Assembly: GCA_002791475.1 (NCBI GenBank)
Contig: PFXE01000039.1
Span: forward strand, 1-13,299
DNA: 13,299 nucleotides
Direction of reading: 5' to 3'
Origin: Candidatus Zambryskibacteria bacterium CG_4_9_14_3_um_filter_40_16
Lineage (GTDB): Bacteria; Patescibacteriota; Minisyncoccia; Phycocordibacterales; Zambryskibacteraceae
Under the pieces are notes generated by a model. That model made no database searches. It had not been told where the DNA came from and was given only the letters and a program-made list of their open reading frames with translations. The translations under genes and the position numbers were made by a program. Below are positions 1-6,659 of the stretch, piece after piece. Each line of letters begins with the position of its first letter. Position 1 is the first letter of the stretch.

Positions 1-85
1 ATGGTATATAGAGTTGTGGTCAATAAATATGAGCGTCTGAATAAACACAGTTGACACGCCCCGTTCGCAAGAGTTCTTAACATTA

Positions 86-238
86 AAGCCGTAAATCTCT
101 AAGCAACACTTTTTATAAAAGTACAAAAAGTCCGACAATTCTCACAGGATAGACCCAGCAGAGGACAAGCCAAACCAGGTCGTCCTTGAAGAAAGTCTGA
201 TTAGGCCAGAGACCTTGTTGCTTAGAGATTTATGGTTT
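86..238 (+). ncRNA. Candidate structured non-coding RNA, unassigned family
   Basis: Bases 92-107 are perfectly complementary to 217-232 (16 bp). The helix extends outward through 86-91/233-238 with A-U, G-C and G-U pairs, giving about 22 bp. Inside it I can fold by hand a hairpin (108-113 with 117-122), a broken helix (129-142 with 190-202, one mismatch and a small internal loop) and a stem (161-166 with 182-187). A TTGACA at 51-56 sits at the right distance for a start near 86, but the matching -10 (about 74-80) is poor. The overall shape, a closing helix with a partly open rod, is reminiscent of 6S RNA, but I see no sequence signature of 6S, tmRNA, RNase P or SRP RNA. The plus strand is inferred only from the TTGACA. 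A T-run at 261-266 follows but has no GC hairpin. The rest of 1-308 shows no credible gene. Confidence 0.5.
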
Positions 239-295
239 CAATGAAAAAAATTAAAAACTCTTTTTTACTTATCTTAAGTCACTAGCAGTCTAGCA

Positions 296-301
296 TATAA
301 A
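296..301 (+). promoter_or_regulatory. -10 element of ruvB, leaderless start
   Basis: TATAAA ends 7 nt before the ruvB ATG, so transcription should begin at or within a base or two of the start codon. No Shine-Dalgarno sequence lies upstream. No clear -35 is visible. A direct repeat of CTAGCA (282-287 and 290-295) lies immediately upstream and could be an operator or chance. Confidence 0.45.
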
Positions 302-308
302 ACTTTTT

Positions 309-1334
309 ATGTCAAGTAAAAAAATAGAGCCATTGGAAGCGGTCTCTGACATCAAATTTTTAGACCAAACTCTGAGACCGTCACGCTGGAACGAATACAT
401 AGGTCAAAAAAACATAAAAGAGAACTTGCGAATACTTCTCTCCGCCGCAAAGGAAAGGAGTCATCCGCCAGAGCACATACTTTTTTACGGGCCTCCGGGT
501 CTTGGCAAAACAACCCTTGCGCATTTAATTGCCAAAGAAACGGGGTCTCAAATGAAAATCACTTCCGGCCCGGCCATTGAGAGAGTTGGTGATTTGGCGT
601 CAATTATTACAAATCTTTCTCCCGGTGACATTTTGTTTATTGATGAGATACATCGTCTTAACAAAACCATTGAGGAAGTTCTATACCCGGCAATGGAATC
701 CGGAACTTTGGATATTATCATTGGAAAGGGTCCTTCGGCAAGAACTCTTCAGCTGGATTTGCCCCCTTTTACTTTAATAGCGGCAACAACAAAAATCGCC
801 CTCATATCTTCGCCGTTGCGTTCCAGGTTTTCTGGCGGAATTTTTAGACTAGATTTCTATACTGAAGGTGAGATTGGGGAAATTCTTTCTCGTTCATCTA
901 AAATTCTTGAAGTTCCGATAAACAAAGACGCTATAGAAGAAATATCAAAAAGAAGCCGTTTTACTCCCAGAACCGCCAATTATCTTCTCAAAAGGTCTCG
1001 AGATTTTGCTCAAGTACACAAAAGAAAATTGGACAAAAAAACCGTGGAGGAAGCATTAACCCTTCTCGGAATTGATAAGGAGGGTCTTTCCCATTCTGAT
1101 AGGCAAATTCTTGAAACCCTGATACACAAATTCGCGGGCGGACCTGTTGGACTAAACACCTTGGCGGCCGCACTCTCGGAAGAAGAGGCGACGATAGAAG
1201 AGTTCAATGAGCCGTATTTGATTCAAATCGGTTTTTTGGAAAGAACACCACGAGGTCGCACGGTTACGCGGTTGGGATATAAACATTCCGGCGTTAATGC
1301 CAAGAAAACAAACCCTCAGGAAAAGTTGCTGTAA
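309..1334 (+). CDS. ruvB: Holliday junction branch-migration ATPase RuvB
   Basis: RuvB is the AAA+ motor that, with RuvA, drives branch migration of Holliday junctions in recombinational repair. The 341 aa match the usual length. Visible are the RuvB N-terminal signature (LRPSRWNEYIGQ, about 22-33), Walker A GPPGLGKTT (61-69), Walker B ILFIDE (108-113), sensor 1 LIAATT (156-161), the arginine-finger region SPLRSRF (168-174), sensor 2 TPRTANYLL (219-227) and the C-terminal winged helix (about 258-325) with GGPVGL and the ERTPRGR segment. The start is the ATG 7 nt after a -10 hexamer, with no Shine-Dalgarno. The gene heads a ruvB-yebC-ruvC group. RuvA is not in this window and must be encoded elsewhere if present. 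Confidence 0.97.
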   Translation: MSSKKIEPLEAVSDIKFLDQTLRPSRWNEYIGQKNIKENLRILLSAAKERSHPPEHILFYGPPGLGKTTLAHLIAKETGSQMKITSGPAIERVGDLASIITNLSPGDILFIDEIHRLNKTIEEVLYPAMESGTLDIIIGKGPSARTLQLDLPPFTLIAATTKIALISSPLRSRFSGGIFRLDFYTEGEIGEILSRSSKILEVPINKDAIEEISKRSRFTPRTANYLLKRSRDFAQVHKRKLDKKTVEEALTLLGIDKEGLSHSDRQILETLIHKFAGGPVGLNTLAAALSEEEATIEEFNEPYLIQIGFLERTPRGRTVTRLGYKHSGVNAKKTNPQEKLL

Positions 1335-1363
1335 AAAGCGGGATTAGGTTAATAAAAAATATT

Positions 1364-1891
1364 ATGTCCGGTCATAACAAGTGGTCAAAAATAAAAAGAC
1401 AGAAAGAGAAAACTGACGCTCAAAAGAGCAAAATTTTTGGCAAGCTGGTCAGAATGATATCCGTGGAAGCGAAAAAAAGCTCCGGCAACATTGACTCTCC
1501 CGCATTAAGGTCCGCCATTGAAAAAGCTCGCAGTATGAATGTGCCAAACGACAGCATAGACAGAGCCATAAAGAAAGCGGGCGACGGAACGGACAATATG
1601 GAAAAAATAGTTTATGAAGCTTACGGGCCCGGCGGTGTTGCAATTATAATTGAAGCCCTGACCTCAAACCGCAACAAAGCTGCACAGGAAATTAAACACA
1701 TTCTATCAAAACACGACCTGTCTTTAGCAACTATGGGTTCTGCTACATGGGCATTTGAAAATACCTCGGATGGTTGGCAAGCTAAAACATCAATTGATAT
1801 TTCCGAAAATGATACGAATATTTTAGAAAACCTGATTGATGAGCTAGAAGAAAATGACGAGGTTCAAGAAGTGTTTACAAACGCGCTGTGA
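1364..1891 (+). CDS. yebC: YebC/PmpR/TACO1-family protein, shortened form
   Basis: The N-terminus (MSGHNKWSKIKRQK) and the block YEAYGPGGVAIIIEALTSNR (84-103) are diagnostic of the YebC/TACO1 family. Members act as transcriptional regulators or as factors that relieve ribosome stalling. At 175 aa it is much shorter than the usual ~240. The N-terminal helical domain and the first part of domain 2 (to about 131, MGSATWAFE) are intact. The text then jumps to the family's C-terminal end (NLIDELEENDEVQEVFTN, about 156-173), so roughly 65-70 central residues normally forming another alpha/beta domain are absent. The reading frame is clean, so this looks like a genuine compact form, not decay. It starts 29 nt after ruvB with no clear Shine-Dalgarno and overlaps ruvC by 4 nt. 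Linkage of yebC to ruv genes is common in bacteria. Confidence 0.93.
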   Translation: MSGHNKWSKIKRQKEKTDAQKSKIFGKLVRMISVEAKKSSGNIDSPALRSAIEKARSMNVPNDSIDRAIKKAGDGTDNMEKIVYEAYGPGGVAIIIEALTSNRNKAAQEIKHILSKHDLSLATMGSATWAFENTSDGWQAKTSIDISENDTNILENLIDELEENDEVQEVFTNAL

Positions 1892-2394
1892 CAGAAAAAT
1901 CAAAACACAAAAAAACCTATCATCGTATTCTGGGAATTGACCCGGGATATGAACGAGTTGGTTTAGCGGTTTTGGAAAAGGATGACTCGGGGAAAGAGGT
2001 GGTTTTATTTTCTGAATGTTTTAAAACAAAAAAAGATTTTTCTCATGGGGATAGGTTGGCCAAAATCGGAGCGGAAATGCGTAGGGTTATTGATGAATTC
2101 AAACCAAGTGCTGTTTCTATAGAAAAGTTATTCTTTAACACAAATCAGAAAACGGCTTTTTTGGTATCAGAGGCCCGTGGAGTCATTTTGTATGAAGCGT
2201 CTCTCTGTAACATCAAAATATTTGAATTTACCCCCTTAGAAATAAAGGTCGCGGTAACCGGATATGGCAGAGCCGACAAAAGACAGGTTATAAAAATGGT
2301 GAACGCGCTGGTGCCAATGAATAAAAGGGGGATGGAAGATGATGAATATGACGCCATTGCGACCGCTATTACTTGTATGGCGGTCTCAAAATGA
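1888..2394 (+). CDS. ruvC: Holliday junction resolvase RuvC
   Basis: RuvC is the dimeric, Mg-dependent RNase H-fold endonuclease that cuts Holliday junctions symmetrically within the RuvABC complex. The 168 aa are of normal length. The four acidic catalytic residues are recognisable: D18 in ILGIDPGYERVG, E79 in SIEKLFF, and D152 and D155 in the EDDEYDAIATAI segment. The FFNTNQKTAFLVSEARGV stretch (82-99) and the TPLEIKVAVTGYGRADK block (115-131) are also typical. The start is a GTG at 1888 that overlaps the TGA stop of yebC (GTGA), suggesting translational coupling. The next ATG lies inside the first catalytic motif and would remove it. The end is TGA, followed in the next frames by noncoding DNA with a DnaA box. 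Confidence 0.96.
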   Translation: MTEKSKHKKTYHRILGIDPGYERVGLAVLEKDDSGKEVVLFSECFKTKKDFSHGDRLAKIGAEMRRVIDEFKPSAVSIEKLFFNTNQKTAFLVSEARGVILYEASLCNIKIFEFTPLEIKVAVTGYGRADKRQVIKMVNALVPMNKRGMEDDEYDAIATAITCMAVSK

Positions 2395-2403
2395 TTGGGT
2401 TAA

Positions 2404-2412
2404 TTATCCACA
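2404..2412 (+). promoter_or_regulatory. Perfect consensus DnaA box
   Basis: TTATCCACA matches the canonical high-affinity DnaA box exactly. It lies 10 nt after the ruvC stop, about 6 kb from dnaA. A short stem (GGAC 2417-2420 with GTCC 2426-2429) follows at once. It could titrate DnaA or regulate the small downstream ORF, or be chance: a 9-mer is expected now and then in AT-rich DNA. Confidence 0.4.
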
Positions 2413-2495
2413 GAGGGGACTATGCGTCCTTGCAAAAAGAAATGTATCTGATACAAATATAAAATCCCAAAATCGCACAAGAGCGCAAGGGGTGT

Positions 2496-2515
2496 TATAA
2501 ATAAGACATTATAAT
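2496..2515 (+). promoter_or_regulatory. Candidate -10 elements of the small acidic ORF
   Basis: Two -10-like hexamers, TATAAA (2496-2501) and a perfect TATAAT (2510-2515), precede the ATG at 2520. The first would give a leader of about 12 nt. The second would place the start at or just inside the ATG. No convincing -35 is paired with either. Further upstream, TTGCAA (2430-2435) and TACAAA (2452-2457) form another weak pair. Confidence 0.35.
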
Positions 2516-2519
2516 AAAA

Positions 2520-2645
2520 ATGGAAAGAGACGAGATAACTAACGATGATTTGGATCCGAGAGAAGATGATGATGAAATTTTAGCTGGTGAGGAAGAGGAT
2601 GTAGATGATGATGAGGAAGAGGATGTAGATGATGATAGTTTATAA
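2520..2645 (+). CDS. Small, highly acidic protein (41 aa), unknown function
   Basis: A clean ATG-to-TAA ORF of 41 codons starting MERDEITNDDLDPRE. Well over half of the residues are Asp or Glu. The C-terminal half contains EEEDVDDD twice in a row, encoded by an exact 24-bp tandem duplication, and the protein ends in SL. It has -10-like hexamers just upstream and a strong terminator starting 2 nt after its stop, so the segment looks like a self-contained transcription unit between ruvC and tyrS. I recognise no family. It may be an intrinsically disordered, basic-partner-binding or metal-binding peptide. The alternative is that the transcript is a small RNA and the ORF is incidental, although the in-frame repeat argues mildly for coding. 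Confidence 0.5.
   Translation: MERDEITNDDLDPREDDDEILAGEEEDVDDDEEEDVDDDSL
2589..2636. repeat. Exact 24-bp tandem duplication (two copies)
   Basis: Copy 1 is 2589-2612 and copy 2 is 2613-2636, identical base for base. The unit is a multiple of three and adds eight acidic residues to the small ORF without shifting frame. It looks like a recent slippage or recombination expansion. Confidence 0.9.
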
Positions 2646-2647
2646 AT

Positions 2648-2677
2648 AACAAAACACCCCGCACGGGGTGTTTTGTT
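2648..2677. terminator. Bidirectional intrinsic terminator
   Basis: A perfect 13-bp stem (2648-2660 with 2665-2677) with a 4-nt GCAC loop. The centre is four G-C pairs flanked by A/T-rich arms, so each strand reads GC stem followed by a T-rich tail. It lies between the convergent small acidic ORF (+) and tyrS (-). The tyrS stop codon (2676-2678) is partly inside its right arm. Confidence 0.88.
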
Positions 2678-4070
2678 ATTCTATTATAATCTTCACAAAG
2701 CGTTTTTTTCCTATTCTCAATGTGCCGCCTGAATCAACCACCCTGTTATAGTCTCCGATTATTTCGCCAGACTCAAGAAATTCTATCGCTTTGCCGTCTA
2801 GCAGTCTTTTAAATTCGTTCTTTGAGGCGACAACCCCACCGTTTACCAAAGCATCAACAAGAGTGGTTCCTGTTTTTGTTTTTATTTCTTTTGTGTTGTC
2901 CGGAATTTCTTTTTTACTGAATGTTTTTATGAAATTTTTTTCTGCGTCAGTGGCGAGTTTTTTGCCGTGATAAATTTCGACAATTTCTCTGGCTAATCGT
3001 TTTTTTATATTCATGGGATTTTCTTTTCCTTTTTTTAGAACATCTTCCAGTTTTTTTATTTCAACCAGCGGGGAGTAAGTACACAGGGTAAAGTAATTTA
3101 CAATTGATGTGTCTGGTATGGACATTACCTTTCCGTACATATCATCAGGACTGTCTGTTATGGCAATGTAATTATTTAAGCTTTTACTCATTTTCTCCTT
3201 TCCATCCAATCCCTCTAAAATATCAAAAGACAATACCGCTTGTGGTTTTTGTTTGGACAAACGCATTATGTCGCGACCGATGAGCATATTGAAGGTTTGG
3301 TCTGTGCCGCCCACCTCAAGGTCGCACGCTCCGTAAACTCTTTCCAGAATCGAAGAGTCCAACCCCTGCAAAATGGGGTATATCATTTCGTGCATATATA
3401 ATTCTTCTCCCGCCCTTATTCTCTCTTGGAACATATCTCTATTAATAAGACGGGAATGTGTTATAAACCGTAGAGTACTGATGAATGTTCTTGGTGTTAC
3501 ATCGTGGATTTGGTTTTTGTTGAGGTGTGTTTTTTGCATTCTTGTGCTGTCATAAACGGCCGTTTTGGCGAAAAAAGAGTTGGGTGCGAATGTTACACTC
3601 GCTTTGGTCATGTTGTCTGTGTAAGTAACGGGCGTTGAAACCAAAAGGTCGGATATGCTCAAAAACCAGTCGGAGTTCCTTATCCAAGAAAAAACATCCG
3701 GCGTTGTTTTGAGAATTTTACCGACCTGGTCAAGATACGTTTTCATATTAAACTCTATTTCCTTTTGACTAATTTCCGGCCTTACTTTACTGTTACCGGT
3801 CGGGTCGCCTATAAGCGACGTAAAGTCACCTATCAGAAAAACCACCTTGCATCCCATGTCCTGAAACTGTCTTAGTTTGCGCAAAATTACCGCGTGACCA
3901 ATGTGAATGTCTGGCCGCGTGGGATCCACCCCAAACTTGATTACTACCGCCTTGGGGTTCGTTTCCAGTTTTTTTTGAAATTCCCCTTCCGGGTCTATAA
4001 ACTCCCTTATTCCTCTTTTTAAGAGGTCGGGTGAGTTTGTATCAATTTTGTTATTAATCTCGCTTTTCAT
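2676..4070 (-). CDS. tyrS: Tyrosyl-tRNA synthetase, with an insertion
   Basis: A class I aminoacyl-tRNA synthetase that charges tRNA-Tyr. The Rossmann half has GVDPTRPDIHIGHAVILRKL with HIGH at 56-59, LIGDFTSLIGDPTG (79-92), the tyrosine/ATP-site block VGGTDQTFNMLIGRD (253-267) and the KMSKS loop at 293-297. An S4-like RNA-binding domain occupies about 400-463. It is of the bacterial TyrRS group with PTRPD before HIGH. At 464 aa it is longer than the usual 400-430. The excess is mainly about 142-195, between WFLSISDLL and FISTLRFITHSRL, where most relatives run straight through. The start ATG has no Shine-Dalgarno and lies about 12 nt after the nearest predicted transcription start. The gene ends in a shared terminator. 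Confidence 0.95.
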   Translation of the reverse strand: MKSEINNKIDTNSPDLLKRGIREFIDPEGEFQKKLETNPKAVVIKFGVDPTRPDIHIGHAVILRKLRQFQDMGCKVVFLIGDFTSLIGDPTGNSKVRPEISQKEIEFNMKTYLDQVGKILKTTPDVFSWIRNSDWFLSISDLLVSTPVTYTDNMTKASVTFAPNSFFAKTAVYDSTRMQKTHLNKNQIHDVTPRTFISTLRFITHSRLINRDMFQERIRAGEELYMHEMIYPILQGLDSSILERVYGACDLEVGGTDQTFNMLIGRDIMRLSKQKPQAVLSFDILEGLDGKEKMSKSLNNYIAITDSPDDMYGKVMSIPDTSIVNYFTLCTYSPLVEIKKLEDVLKKGKENPMNIKKRLAREIVEIYHGKKLATDAEKNFIKTFSKKEIPDNTKEIKTKTGTTLVDALVNGGVVASKNEFKRLLDGKAIEFLESGEIIGDYNRVVDSGGTLRIGKKRFVKIIIE

Positions 4071-4088
4071 AAGACCAATCTATCACAT

Positions 4089-4130
4089 TTTATATACTTG
4101 AGAAAATTAAAAACCCCTTGTGCTATTATA
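4089..4130. promoter_or_regulatory. Divergent promoter region for tyrS (-) and the PBP gene (+)
   Basis: The 69-bp gap holds overlapping -10 elements on both strands. On the plus strand TGCTATTAT (4121-4129) is an extended -10 ending 10 nt before the PBP ATG, predicting a leader of only 3-4 nt. On the minus strand TATAAT reads at 4130-4125 and TATAAA at 4094-4089; the latter would give tyrS a leader of about 12 nt. Shared sequence means the two promoters may compete for polymerase. Confidence 0.45.
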
Positions 4131-4139
4131 TGAACCTGT

Positions 4140-6659
4140 ATGGAACACAAACCCTTTAAAATCGCAAGACAAAGAAAAAGAAAGAGAGAGAATCTTATAA
4201 TGCTCGGTTTAGCGATATCGCTTTTTGTTGGAGGCGGTTTTTTTGTGTGGGCTTCCACATTACAAATTCCGGATTTAAACTCTTTTGGACAAAGGAGGGT
4301 GTTTGAATCTACAAAAATCTATGACAGGACCGGCGAAATTCTTCTTTACGATGTAAACCAGGACATAAAACGCACGTCCATTCCTTTTGAAAACATATCA
4401 AGAAATGTAAAAAACGCCGCAATAGCCATAGAAGACAAAGGATTCTACTCACACGGCGGTGTTGAATTAAAGTCTCTAATCCGCGCCGTTTTGGTCAACA
4501 CAAGTTCGTTAGAGTTTAGCCAGGGCGGTTCAACCATAACCCAACAGGTTGTTAAAAACTCCCTGCTTACAAATGAAAAAAAAATATCAAGAAAAATAAA
4601 GGAGTGGGTTTTGGCTATAAAACTTGAGGGGGTTTTGACAAAAGATCAAATCCTTGCCACCTACCTAAATGAAATCCCTTATGGTGGCGCGGTTTACGGA
4701 ATAGAGGAGGCGAGTAAAACGTTTTTTGGAAAGACGGCAACAGAGCTCACTTTAGCCGAGTCTGCATACCTCGCCTCTCTGCCAAAAGCTCCAACATTTT
4801 ATTCGCCATACGGAGTCAACAGAGACGCTCTTGAAAACAGAAAGAATCTCGTTCTCAAAGAAATGTTAAATAATGGTTTTATTACGGATAAAGAATATCA
4901 AACCGCGTTAAAGGAGGTTGTTTCGTTCAAACCAAGAGAGGTTTCCGGCATCAAGGCCCCGCATTTTGTTTTTTTTGTTTTAGATTATTTAGAAAAAAAA
5001 TATGGAGTGGATATGATTAAGACCGGAGGGTTGCAGGTCAAGACCACTTTGGATTATGGTTTGGAGCAAAAAGGTGAGGAGATTGCCCGAAAAAACGCTT
5101 TGACAAATAAAGATAAATTTAATGCGGAGAACGCGGCCTTTACGGCAATTGATCCTAAAACGGGACAAATTTTGGTTATGGTTGGCTCTAGAGATTATTT
5201 TGATAAAGAAATTGACGGAAACTTCAACATAGCAACTTCTCCCAATCGCCAGCCCGGTTCTACATTTAAACCTTTCGTTTATTCTCAAGCTTTTATAAAA
5301 GGATATACTCCAGAAACCGTCCTTTTTGATGTTAGAACTCAATTTTCAACCAACTGCGCGGCAGACAACTTAACAAGTGAAAACGGGTGCTATTCTCCAA
5401 ACAATTATGATTTAAATTTTCACGGACCGATTACTTTTCGTGACGCTCTGGCGCAATCTGTAAACATTCCGTCGGTTAAGGTTATGTATCTTGCCGGAAT
5501 TGGAGATTCTTTGAGCTTGGCAAGAAATATGGGGATAACCACGCTAAAAAATTCAAATCAGTATGGCCTAACCTTGGTTTTGGGTGGTGGAGAAGTTTCT
5601 CTTTTGGAAATGACGAGTGCTTATGGGATATTTGCCAATCAGGGTGTAAAAAACTCGTACACGGCGGTGCTTGAGGTTGTTGATAAAAATGGAAAAATTT
5701 TGGAAAGTTACAAAAACAATCCGACACAAGTACTGGACAGAGAGGTTGCTGGAAAAATTTCCGATATTCTTTCGGACAATGTCGCTAGAGCTCCCGCCTT
5801 TGGTCAAAGTTCTCAACTTTATTTTCCAAACAGAGATGTCGCGGTTAAAACAGGGACCACTAATGATTTTAGAGACGCCTGGATAATCGGATACACGCCC
5901 AGTTTGGTCCTTGGGGCTTGGGCGGGGAACAACGACAACTCCCCGATGGAAAAAAAAGTGGCGGGTTTTATTGTGGCACCAATGTGGAGAGAGTTTATGG
6001 ACGAAATTTTAACAACACTGCCGGACGAAAAACTCCCCCACCCTCAAAAAGAAGACTCTTTTGATTTGAAGCCACGATTACGTGGCAAGTGGCAAGGGGG
6101 AGCTTCGGTTTTTATTGATAATGTTTCTGGCAAGATAGCTACCGAGCACACACCGAAAGAAACTGTTTCCGAATTTTTGAGTGGTGGGGTACATTCAATT
6201 CTGTTTTGGGTAGACAAAAACAACCCTAGGGGGCCGGTTCCATCAAACCCTGAAAATGACCCGCAGTTTTTTCTTTGGGAAGAAGGGGTGGCGCGTTGGC
6301 GAAGTCAGACTTCCTATACTCCGACCCCACCCCCAACATTACCGACAGAGTTTGATGATGTCCATGTACCAGGAAACTTTCCGCAAGTAAGAATAATTTC
6401 TTCCAATGCCGGTTTGGGTGCTTCCAGAAACGCACCCGTCTCCATATCCATCTCCATTCAATCAAAATACCCCATAAACAAGGTGGAGTACTTCGTAAAC
6501 GGGGGTTTGGTTGGAGAATCTCAAAACCCGCTCGTTCCTTTTGTTCTTTCCACAGAAGATATTTCTACTTTGCCAGACAACAACTCTCTAAGGGTTGTTG
6601 TTACTGATTCTATTTTTAATAGAGGTGAATCAACCACAAACCTTTCTCTGTCCAACTAG
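4140..6659 (+). CDS. Class A penicillin-binding protein (PBP1A-like), bifunctional peptidoglycan synthase
   Basis: This protein polymerises glycan strands and cross-links peptides on the outer face of the membrane. At 839 aa it has a short basic cytoplasmic tail (RQRKRKRE), one TM helix (about 19-38), a GT51 transglycosylase domain (about 55-230; EDKGFYSHGG with catalytic E98, QGGSTITQQVVKN 128-140, LNEIPYGGAVYGIEEAS 176-192) and a transpeptidase domain (about 325-625) with S374-T-F-K377, S440-V-N442 and K570-T-G572. All catalytic motifs are intact. After a linker rich in Pro and Thr (about 725-735), residues 745-839 look like an Ig-like beta-sandwich (KVEYFVNGGLVGES, LRVVVTDS). The start follows an extended -10 by 10 nt with no Shine-Dalgarno. 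The 3' end overlaps the convergent small gene at a shared CTAG. Whether it corresponds to pbpC or mrcA cannot be settled by eye. Confidence 0.95.
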   Translation: MEHKPFKIARQRKRKRENLIMLGLAISLFVGGGFFVWASTLQIPDLNSFGQRRVFESTKIYDRTGEILLYDVNQDIKRTSIPFENISRNVKNAAIAIEDKGFYSHGGVELKSLIRAVLVNTSSLEFSQGGSTITQQVVKNSLLTNEKKISRKIKEWVLAIKLEGVLTKDQILATYLNEIPYGGAVYGIEEASKTFFGKTATELTLAESAYLASLPKAPTFYSPYGVNRDALENRKNLVLKEMLNNGFITDKEYQTALKEVVSFKPREVSGIKAPHFVFFVLDYLEKKYGVDMIKTGGLQVKTTLDYGLEQKGEEIARKNALTNKDKFNAENAAFTAIDPKTGQILVMVGSRDYFDKEIDGNFNIATSPNRQPGSTFKPFVYSQAFIKGYTPETVLFDVRTQFSTNCAADNLTSENGCYSPNNYDLNFHGPITFRDALAQSVNIPSVKVMYLAGIGDSLSLARNMGITTLKNSNQYGLTLVLGGGEVSLLEMTSAYGIFANQGVKNSYTAVLEVVDKNGKILESYKNNPTQVLDREVAGKISDILSDNVARAPAFGQSSQLYFPNRDVAVKTGTTNDFRDAWIIGYTPSLVLGAWAGNNDNSPMEKKVAGFIVAPMWREFMDEILTTLPDEKLPHPQKEDSFDLKPRLRGKWQGGASVFIDNVSGKIATEHTPKETVSEFLSGGVHSILFWVDKNNPRGPVPSNPENDPQFFLWEEGVARWRSQTSYTPTPPPTLPTEFDDVHVPGNFPQVRIISSNAGLGASRNAPVSISISIQSKYPINKVEYFVNGGLVGESQNPLVPFVLSTEDISTLPDNNSLRVVVTDSIFNRGESTTNLSLSN

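Noticed and set aside
1..54. Short open frame at the left edge ending in TGA at 52-54
   Set aside because: Only 17 codons, with no recognisable family. It could be the tail of an upstream gene but cannot be supported.
191..200. GAAAGTCTGA resembling part of the RNase P RNA conserved region I
   Set aside because: The other RNase P RNA conserved regions are absent and the structured unit (~150 nt) is too short for RNase P RNA.
242..270. A-rich/T-rich inverted segment as an intrinsic terminator for the upstream RNA
   Set aside because: The only stem is A-T pairs with no GC core, too weak to call.
4989..5342. 117-codon minus-strand frame inside the PBP gene
   Set aside because: Antisense shadow of a strongly conserved transpeptidase-coding region; composition and lack of start signals argue against a gene.
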